From an uncultured Ruminococcus sp. (GTDB taxonomy: Bacteria; Bacillota; Clostridia; Oscillospirales; CAG-272), in contig CADCPG010000086.1 in NCBI GenBank assembly GCA_902803255.1, positions 1-5,018 on the forward strand: 5,018 nucleotides of DNA, in the 5' to 3' direction. Below the pieces are notes generated by a model, which saw nothing but the letters and a program-made list of their open reading frames with translations, was not told the DNA's origin and did not search any database. The position numbers and the translations under genes were made by a program. Positions within the stretch are counted from its first letter, which is position 1, and each line of letters begins with the position of its first letter. Below are positions 1-5,018 of the stretch, piece after piece.

Positions 1-24
1 CCCGATTCATGTTCACGATTCGGG
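1..24 (-). other. Downstream edge: imperfect hairpin and possible start of a following gene
   Basis: CCCGA at 1-5 can pair with TCGGG at 20-24, with some inner pairs and mismatches, across the stop codon of the ABC gene. Any T-run needed for a terminator would lie beyond the window. The same bases hold an ATG at 10-8 on the minus strand, two bases after the ABC stop at 15-13, which would fit a further operon gene. Only three codons of it are visible and no good Shine-Dalgarno site precedes it, so neither reading is secure. Confidence 0.15.
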
Positions 25-1845
25 CAGTCCGGCGGTGTCTCCGTCCCTGAACTGAAGACGGTAGAGCCTTGAGTAGATGCCGCCTTCGCGCTCCATGAGC
101 TCCTCGTGAGTGCCGAGCTCGGCTACTCTGCCTTCCGAGATCACCGCTATCTTCGTGGCGCGGCGGACGGTAGAGAGCCTGTGCGCCACGACTATCGTCG
201 TACGGCCGCGGCAGAGCTCGTCGAGCGAGCGCTGGATCATGATCTCGGTCGTGTTGTCGAGTGCGGACGTAGCCTCGTCGAGGATCAGCACGGGCGGGTT
301 CTTGAGAAAGACCCGCGCGATGCTCAGCCGCTGCTTCTGACCGCCCGACAGCTTCACGCCGCGCTCGCCGATCTCGGTGTCGAATCCGTTCTCGAGCGTG
401 CCGACCCATTCGGAGATGTTGGCACGCGCGGCGGCCTCGTAGACCTCGTCAGGCGTCGCGTCGGGACGTCCGTAGAGGATATTGTCGTAGATCGTCCCGT
501 TGAACAGGAAGACGTCCTGCTGAACTATGCCTATGTTGCGGCGCAGCGAGAGCGAGGTCATCGATGCCGTGTCGATGCCGTCGATCGTGATCCTTCCGCC
601 GTTCAGCGGATAAAAACGGGGGATGAGATGGCAGAGCGTCGTTTTGCCGCCTCCGGAAGGCCCGACCAGCGCCAGCGTCTCGCCCCTGTTCACCGAGAGC
701 GTGATCCCGTGAATTATCTCGTCGGATCTCTCATAGGTGAAGTTTATATTCTCAATAGATATGCTGCCGTCGAGTCTGCCCGGATCGACCGCCCCCGGGG
801 CGTCCTCCTCCTCAGGCATGTCCATCAGCTCGATGAACCTCGAGAAGCCGGTCACGCCGTTCTGGTACTGCTCCATGAACGAGATCAGCGTGTTGATCGG
901 CGAGATGAAGAGGTTGACCGAAACGATGAACGACGAGTAGTCGGCAAAGTCTATCTTCCCGTTGTAGAGGAAGATGCCGCCCGCGATCAGTATCACGACG
1001 TTGAAGACGTCGGTGATGAAGCTTGAGCTCGAGTGGAACTTGGCCATCGCGCTGTATGACTTGCGGCAGGCCTCGACGAACATCCCGTTGCCCTTCTCGA
1101 ACTTTTCGATCTCGCGCTGGGAGTTGGTGAAAGCCTTGGTCACGCGGATGCCGGAGATGCTGCTCTCGAGAGAGGCGTTGATCACGGCGTTGCCGGCGCG
1201 GCGCTCGGTGAACGCCTCGCGCATCCTGCGCCTGTAGTGGACCGAGACCGCTATGAGGATCGGCACGCAGGCGAAGATGATGAGGGTGAGCCAGATGTTG
1301 ATCGTCGACAGGTAGATGAAGGCGAGGATGAACATCGTCGTGCTGATGAGCAGGTTCTCGGGCCCGTGGTGCGCCAGCTCGGAGACGTCGAACAGGTCGG
1401 ACGTCAGTCTCGTCATGATCTTTCCGGTCTCGTTGTCATCGTAGAACGAGAAGGGAAGCCGCTGCAGGTGTGAGAATAGATCGCGCCTCATCTGCGCCTG
1501 CATCCTCGTGCCGATCATATGTCCGTAATACTGGACGAAATACCGGAGGAAGAGCCTCATGACGTAAAGCGCCAGCACCGACAGCCCCGCGATTATCACC
1601 ATGCGGAACTTCCGGTTCGGTATGAGGTCCTTGAGCATGATGTTCGTGATCACGGGATACACCATGCCGATGACGGAGATCATGATCGATGCCAGCATGT
1701 CGAAGGTCAGCATGACCCTGTGCGGCCTGTAGTAGCGTATGAACCCGGAGATCAGCCTTTTTTCGCCTATCTTCGCGGCCGACGTCTCGGTGAGACGGCT
1801 GCGCTGCGTGTCATCACTGGAGGCGCCGTTATCCTTTTTTGCCAT
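13..1845 (-). CDS. ABC exporter half-transporter (membrane domain fused to ATPase domain)
   Basis: ATP-driven exporter in the cytoplasmic membrane, expected to work as a homodimer or with a partner encoded elsewhere. Seen: a hydrophilic N-terminus of about 40 residues, then six membrane segments near residues 43-70, 82-104, 163-183, 184-204, 275-295 and 302-323, an acidic linker around 343-358, and an ATPase domain from about 360. The ATPase has the A-loop Tyr371, Walker A GPSGGGKT (395-402), Q-loop Gln443, signature LSGGQ (499-503), Walker B VLILD with Asp523 and catalytic Glu524, D-loop SALD (527-530) and H-loop His555, so no site is degenerate. The length of 610 is usual for the MsbA/BmrA/YfiB-like multidrug and lipid exporter group. 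There is no peptidase domain, so it is not a bacteriocin-processing exporter. ATG start with AAGGA seven bases upstream. It is last of the three genes and begins 21 bases after the oxidoreductase. Substrate unknown; annotations as a multidrug transporter would be by family only. Confidence 0.95.
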   Translation of the reverse strand: MAKKDNGASSDDTQRSRLTETSAAKIGEKRLISGFIRYYRPHRVMLTFDMLASIMISVIGMVYPVITNIMLKDLIPNRKFRMVIIAGLSVLALYVMRLFLRYFVQYYGHMIGTRMQAQMRRDLFSHLQRLPFSFYDDNETGKIMTRLTSDLFDVSELAHHGPENLLISTTMFILAFIYLSTINIWLTLIIFACVPILIAVSVHYRRRMREAFTERRAGNAVINASLESSISGIRVTKAFTNSQREIEKFEKGNGMFVEACRKSYSAMAKFHSSSSFITDVFNVVILIAGGIFLYNGKIDFADYSSFIVSVNLFISPINTLISFMEQYQNGVTGFSRFIELMDMPEEEDAPGAVDPGRLDGSISIENINFTYERSDEIIHGITLSVNRGETLALVGPSGGGKTTLCHLIPRFYPLNGGRITIDGIDTASMTSLSLRRNIGIVQQDVFLFNGTIYDNILYGRPDATPDEVYEAAARANISEWVGTLENGFDTEIGERGVKLSGGQKQRLSIARVFLKNPPVLILDEATSALDNTTEIMIQRSLDELCRGRTTIVVAHRLSTVRRATKIAVISEGRVAELGTHEELMEREGGIYSRLYRLQFRDGDTAGLPES

Positions 1846-1852
1846 GTGACAG

Positions 1853-1857
1853 TCCTT
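1853..1857 (-). promoter_or_regulatory. Ribosome binding site of the ABC exporter gene
   Basis: Reads AAGGA on the minus strand, seven bases before the ATG at 1845-1843. It lies inside the 21-base gap to the preceding gene, which leaves no room for a separate promoter there and supports co-transcription. Confidence 0.75.
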
Positions 1858-1866
1858 TTCTTTGCG

Positions 1867-3084
1867 TCAGTCGAAGTCGATCTCGGAGAGCGACGTACGC
1901 ACTCCGGCGTCGTGCAGCGCGCTCTGCAGCGCCTTTATCTGCCTGACGTCGAGCCTGAAGTCGTCGAAGAGCGCCGCGGCGGTGCCGGCGGCCTCCCCGG
2001 TTACGGCGCAGACTGGTATCACGCGGGTGACGTCCCACATCGCGTCTGTGGTGCTTATGTCTCTTCCGGCGGCGAGCAGGTTCGACACTCCCTCGGGGCA
2101 GAGCGCGCCGAAGGGTATCTCGTATACCGGCCCACGCTTGCGCCAGTGTCCTGTGAGTCCCACCGAATCTGAGAAGTGGCGGCGCTCGTCGGATGTGTCG
2201 AGCAGCGCCCGGCCGGATATGCGCCGGGTCATCCTGACCTGCGGTATCGAGGTTATAGCCTCGGGGACCGAATCGGGGTCGTCGGTCAGTTTCTTCTCCC
2301 AGTCGGCGTATGTCGCTGCGTGCGAGAGCTCGGTCATGCGCGAGAGCTCGGTCCCGTCGACGCCGGAGAAGCGCCCGGGGAAGAGAAGTTCGGGGCCTTT
2401 ACGGAACGGTTTATCCTCTTCGGGGATGTCGGCGGCTCCGACCATGACGCACTTGCGCTCGCCCCGCGAGAAGCGGTAGTACCAGCCGGCCAGGATGTTG
2501 CCCTGGCCGAACAGCTCGGTCCCGGCTCCCGAGAATTTCGCGATGTCGGCGTCGCCCGTCGCGTCGATGACGCTGCGGACGGCCACCGCGAAGCGGCCCG
2601 ACTTGTTCTCGCATATGAGGTGAGTGATCTTTTCTCCCGACGTCTCCGCCGCGCAGACCGAAGTCCCGTAGAGTATCTTCACGCCGGCTTCCTTCAGCAG
2701 TTTTTCTGACTCGAGCATAAAGAGGGAGGCGTTGAAGTAGGTTTTGAACCTGTGCTTCGCCTTCTCTTCGGCCGTGCCGCCGGCGAACCATGCCTCCGGC
2801 GGCTTCCGCTCGGCGCCGTGCCGCACCGACAGCCGGAGCAGCTCCTCGCCGATACCGTAGATGATCTGGTGGCCGCAGCCGTCGCAGATCGGCAGATAGC
2901 AGGTTATGAGGCCCAGTGTGGCAAGTCCGCCCGGGGCGAATTCCCGCTCGATGAGCAGGACGTCGGCGCCGTGCCTTGCCGCGGCGAGCGCCGCGGATAT
3001 TCCCGCTATGCCCCCTCCGGCGACCGCTGTGCCGCACGACAGCGTAACGGGGGTCTTGAGTTTTTCTTCTATGAACCGATGCAA
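1867..3084 (-). CDS. FAD-dependent oxidoreductase, FAD_oxidored (PF12831-like) family
   Basis: Cytoplasmic flavoenzyme of 405 residues; the reaction and substrate cannot be named. Seen: an N-terminal Rossmann dinucleotide fold with GGGIAG at residues 23-28 and the ribose-binding acid Glu46 at the end of the second strand (LLIE), then PGGLATLGLIT, a second flavin-contact motif ATGDAD at 175-180, and a C-terminal block NLLAAGRDIS (335-344) followed by a Gly/Ala-rich helix (GEAAGTAAAL). This order is typical of FAD_oxidored proteins. No signal or Tat leader and no membrane segment is present. Cys62, Cys67 and Cys70 cluster in CYLPICDGCG and could be redox-active or bind a metal, which is inference. 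The start is TTG at 3084: no in-frame ATG precedes the Rossmann motif, and an AAGGAG site lies nine bases upstream. It ends 21 bases before the ABC gene, so co-expression with both neighbours is likely. Relatives often sit near carbohydrate-utilisation genes, but none is visible here. Confidence 0.87.
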   Translation of the reverse strand: MHRFIEEKLKTPVTLSCGTAVAGGGIAGISAALAAARHGADVLLIEREFAPGGLATLGLITCYLPICDGCGHQIIYGIGEELLRLSVRHGAERKPPEAWFAGGTAEEKAKHRFKTYFNASLFMLESEKLLKEAGVKILYGTSVCAAETSGEKITHLICENKSGRFAVAVRSVIDATGDADIAKFSGAGTELFGQGNILAGWYYRFSRGERKCVMVGAADIPEEDKPFRKGPELLFPGRFSGVDGTELSRMTELSHAATYADWEKKLTDDPDSVPEAITSIPQVRMTRRISGRALLDTSDERRHFSDSVGLTGHWRKRGPVYEIPFGALCPEGVSNLLAAGRDISTTDAMWDVTRVIPVCAVTGEAAGTAAALFDDFRLDVRQIKALQSALHDAGVRTSLSEIDFD

Positions 3085-3093
3085 ATCCTGTTT

Positions 3094-3099
3094 CTCCTT
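3094..3099 (-). promoter_or_regulatory. Ribosome binding site that decides the TTG start of the oxidoreductase
   Basis: Read on the minus strand this is AAGGAG, nine bases before the TTG at 3084-3082. It is the strongest Shine-Dalgarno match in the window. Because the next in-frame ATG falls far inside the protein, after the FAD-binding motif, this site supports TTG as the true initiator. Confidence 0.8.
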
Positions 3100-3118
3100 T
3101 TCAGGCCGGGCGCCTTTT

Positions 3119-4951
3119 TCAGTTCAGTTCTACGTCGATATATACCGGGAAGTGATCCGACAGGGTGTAGTAGAAGTCGGGCAGGATATGACCGAAGGTC
3201 AGCACCTTCGAGGTACCGAGCCCGCGGACGAGCATGTGGTCGATGCCGTTTGCGGTGTATGTTCCGCTTGAGAGCGTCAGCGAGAAACCCGAAGGCGAGC
3301 AGGAGTGGTAGCCTCGTTTGTCGTCGGTAGATACCGTCGCGATCTTCTGGCAGTTGAGGAACCCGCCGTCGGTGAGGACGGCGAATGCCTTCGAGGTCGT
3401 CTGGGTGTTCAGGTCGCCCTGTATGAAGACGGGACATCCGTAGGTCGCCTCAAGCTCCTTCGTCAGCGCGACGATCTCTGCGGCCTGACGCTCCCTGTTG
3501 GCGTTGCTGCCTTCCTGTGCCGATTCGCTCTTCCACCAGAGATGCGTTGAGAGCGAGATGAAGTGCGCCCCGGTCGCGTTATGCCTGAAATATCCCCAGG
3601 TGTAGCCCTTCGAGCTCGCGTCCGAGGCATAACCGAAGACGTGATGCCCGGATCTTTCAAGAGTCACCGTCTCCGGGTTGTAGATCAGTGCGGTGAAATC
3701 GGCGACCGGGTCGTTTATCGCAAGAGAGGAGTATTTCACGCCGAGCTTTTTCATGTTGTAAAGGATCGACGACAGCATCTTTGCCGTCATCTCCTGGGTG
3801 TTGATCACGTCTGGCATGTAGGCGGTGTAGACTCTGGCGAATCCGACCGATCTGACCTCTGCCGAGCAGTTCTCGCCGATGGCGATCCAGGCCTCTTTGT
3901 TATTGTCGCAGTTCCATACGTTGTTCGTCATGAGGCGCAGGTTAGAGCCCGGCGTCCTTTCGCTGATCTGAATTCCCATCGATTCTCCTTTCAGCGCCGT
4001 CCCCTCGGGGATGTCGGCGCCCCTGTCAAAATAGTCGCCAAGAAGCTTTACGCAGGCGGCCTTCACCGCCCAGGAATTGTTTCCGTTTATATAGATGTTT
4101 CCGCCTTCGACCCTCAGCGACCACTCGCTGCCGGTGAGTGCGGCGGCGAGCTCTTTACCTCTTTCGCTGACCGAGCCGACGTAGATCGCGCGGCCCGGGC
4201 CGTCGTCGGTCTTTACCACCTCCGGAATGCGTCCGGTGCTCTCGCCCGTCCCCGCCGCGAGCCAGGCGCCGGCGTCCGCCGCGCCCTCGTCCTGCTGCTT
4301 CGAGACGACAATCCTGTACCCGTCAAGCGGGTTTCCGGCGACCGTCGCGGACTGTCCGGGATAGACGTACCGTTTGACGATCGGCTCGTCAAGTCCGGCA
4401 AAGAGCACCCTGTCCGACTTTTTCATCTGCTTCACTATATCCGAAAATGCGCTCAGCGCCTCAAGCGTCGCCTGTTCGGTGTGCCCTGTCACCACGAGCT
4501 TTTTTCCCACGAAGCCCACGAACCAGTCCTTCGCGAGCAGATCCGCCAGGACCTCAGCCGTCTCGGGGCGGTTCGTCGGACCGATCAGGATCTCGGGCAG
4601 GTCGGGATCGGGCTGCGCGCCGTGGTAGAGATAATCGTCGGTATATGAGAGCTTGCCTTCGCCGAGATCTCTCACCGACTTGTAGACGGCAGAAATCCTG
4701 TCGACTGCCTCATCGGAGGCGTCGGACGTCCTGACGAAGGAAAAGAGAAACTCTCCGTTTTCATACAGGACGCGCTCTTCAGGTTCGTCCGGAACTTCTT
4801 CCGGAGCGGATGAGACTGCGGCATCCTGCGACGTCGACACCGCTGCTCCGCCGCCTCCGCAGCCCGAAAGCAGGGAGGAAAGCAAGAGAAGGAGCGCGAG
4901 TACCGCGGCCGGAAGTCTTTTTGACATTATGTTTTTCATTATTCGCGGCAT
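3119..4951 (-). CDS. Surface lipoprotein with two N-terminal alpha/beta domains and a C-terminal EEP (DNase I-like) phosphoesterase domain
   Basis: Predicted lipid-anchored, extracytoplasmic metal-dependent phosphoesterase; the substrate (nucleic acid, phospholipid head group, sugar or inositol phosphate) is unknown. Seen: a basic start, a Leu-rich core at residues 13-24 and a lipobox LLSG-C with Cys31 as the lipidation site, then a Gly- and Ser/Ala/Glu/Pro-rich linker to about residue 60. Residues about 66-176 and 208-315 look like two copies of one alpha/beta domain (PEILIG..., KKLVVTG... against RAIYVG..., GNIYING...). Residues about 336-610 carry the EEP set: Asn344 (NVW), Glu387 (INTQE), His470 (STHLWW), Arg488-Gln489, Asp513 and Asn515 (GDLN), Asp571 (IDH) and Asp599-His600 (LSDHFP), so the domain should be active. 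Start: in-frame ATGs lie at 4951, 4939 and 4927, none with a clear Shine-Dalgarno site; 4939 or 4927 would give a leader of more usual length. The frame stays open to the window edge without another ATG. It is first of the three genes, 34 bases before the next. Family call is firm; substrate is not. Confidence 0.88.
   Translation of the reverse strand: MPRIMKNIMSKRLPAAVLALLLLLSSLLSGCGGGGAAVSTSQDAAVSSAPEEVPDEPEERVLYENGEFLFSFVRTSDASDEAVDRISAVYKSVRDLGEGKLSYTDDYLYHGAQPDPDLPEILIGPTNRPETAEVLADLLAKDWFVGFVGKKLVVTGHTEQATLEALSAFSDIVKQMKKSDRVLFAGLDEPIVKRYVYPGQSATVAGNPLDGYRIVVSKQQDEGAADAGAWLAAGTGESTGRIPEVVKTDDGPGRAIYVGSVSERGKELAAALTGSEWSLRVEGGNIYINGNNSWAVKAACVKLLGDYFDRGADIPEGTALKGESMGIQISERTPGSNLRLMTNNVWNCDNNKEAWIAIGENCSAEVRSVGFARVYTAYMPDVINTQEMTAKMLSSILYNMKKLGVKYSSLAINDPVADFTALIYNPETVTLERSGHHVFGYASDASSKGYTWGYFRHNATGAHFISLSTHLWWKSESAQEGSNANRERQAAEIVALTKELEATYGCPVFIQGDLNTQTTSKAFAVLTDGGFLNCQKIATVSTDDKRGYHSCSPSGFSLTLSSGTYTANGIDHMLVRGLGTSKVLTFGHILPDFYYTLSDHFPVYIDVELN
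4859..4927 (-). other. Lipoprotein signal peptide and lipobox
   Basis: Counting from the third in-frame ATG, this is a 23-residue type II leader: Lys-Arg, then a hydrophobic Ala/Val/Leu core, then LLSG followed by Cys (residue 31 from the first ATG). The Gly run just after the Cys is a common tether in Bacillota lipoproteins. Signal peptidase II cleavage before Cys would place the whole mature protein on the outer face of the cytoplasmic membrane. Confidence 0.88.
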
Positions 4952-5018
4952 AAGCGTGTTACATCGGGGCTGAAGCCGGTCGGCGCGGGCGTCATATGAT
5001 CGGGACGGAGGGATCGTC
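4939..5018 (-). other. Upstream edge: possible 3' end of a preceding gene
   Basis: The 67 bases before the first ATG of the lipoprotein gene hold no clear promoter or Shine-Dalgarno site. On the minus strand one frame is open from the window edge to a TAA at 4941-4939 whose last base is the A of an in-frame lipoprotein ATG (TAATG). That arrangement is typical of translational coupling and would make 4939 the real start. A second frame stops at TGA 4994-4992 after only eight codons, and could equally be the end of the preceding gene. The third frame is the lipoprotein frame itself and stays open. The fragment is too short for codon use to choose. Confidence 0.25.

Noticed and set aside
106..1026. 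Long open frame on the plus strand (306 codons) opposite the ABC gene
   Set aside because: Its product is rich in Arg, Asp, Glu and Val with no domain pattern, as expected for the mirror frame of a GC-rich gene. The minus-strand ABC protein here has every expected motif.
1829..2038. Minus-strand small frame spanning the flavoenzyme-ABC junction
   Set aside because: Its product is Arg-rich, it overlaps the well-supported C-terminus of the flavoenzyme in another frame, and it would run over the ABC ribosome site and start.
1519..2709. Two consecutive plus-strand open frames (1519-2172 and 2176-2709)
   Set aside because: Both lie opposite the ABC and flavoenzyme genes, have low-complexity charged composition and cross the real gene boundary. 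They are shadows of the opposite strand.
3103..3115. Possible hairpin terminator between the lipoprotein and flavoenzyme genes
   Set aside because: The stem AGGC/GCCT is only four base pairs, no T-run follows, and the next gene's Shine-Dalgarno site begins just after it.
3563..4648. Plus-strand open frame of 361 codons opposite the lipoprotein gene
   Set aside because: It is full of Arg, His, Asp and Val with no recognisable fold, while the minus strand encodes a lipobox and a full EEP motif set in the same interval.
4921..4944. TTGACA on the plus strand, resembling a -35 box
   Set aside because: No -10 element lies at 16-18 bases, it falls inside the lipoprotein signal-peptide codons, and no plus-strand gene follows.

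Overview
The window is GC-rich and densely coding. All three complete genes lie on the minus strand, so they are read from high to low coordinates. The gaps between them are only 34 and 21 bases, and no terminator or promoter is visible inside either gap, so they most likely form one transcription unit. The likely host is a GC-rich member of the Clostridia (a gut or anaerobic Bacillota type). The grounds are a Gram-positive style lipoprotein leader with a Gly-rich and Ser/Ala/Glu/Pro-rich linker after the lipobox, purine-rich Shine-Dalgarno sites (AAGGAG, AAGGA), a TTG start, and a half-size exporter of the kind common in Bacillota. This is inference from style, not from a phylogenetic marker.

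In transcription order: (1) 4951-3119, a 610-residue surface lipoprotein. It has a lipobox, two similar N-terminal alpha/beta domains that resemble the non-catalytic N-domains of some glycoside hydrolases, and a C-terminal endonuclease/exonuclease/phosphatase (EEP, DNase I-like) domain with all its metal and catalytic residues. (2) 3084-1867, a 405-residue cytoplasmic FAD-dependent oxidoreductase of the FAD_oxidored (PF12831-like) type, started from TTG behind a strong Shine-Dalgarno site. (3) 1845-13, a 610-residue ABC half-transporter (exporter fold, membrane domain fused to ATPase domain) with every nucleotide-binding motif intact.

How the three work together is not evident from sequence. 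A lipid-anchored metal-dependent phosphoesterase outside the membrane, a flavoenzyme inside and an exporter between them could handle a shared small molecule, glycan or phosphodiester, but no substrate can be named. There is no RNA gene, CRISPR array, insertion sequence or phage element. The strongest point of interest is the domain architecture of the lipoprotein. At both edges there are hints that the operon continues: a possible upstream reading frame whose stop overlaps an ATG of the lipoprotein gene (TAATG), and an ATG two bases after the stop of the ABC gene.
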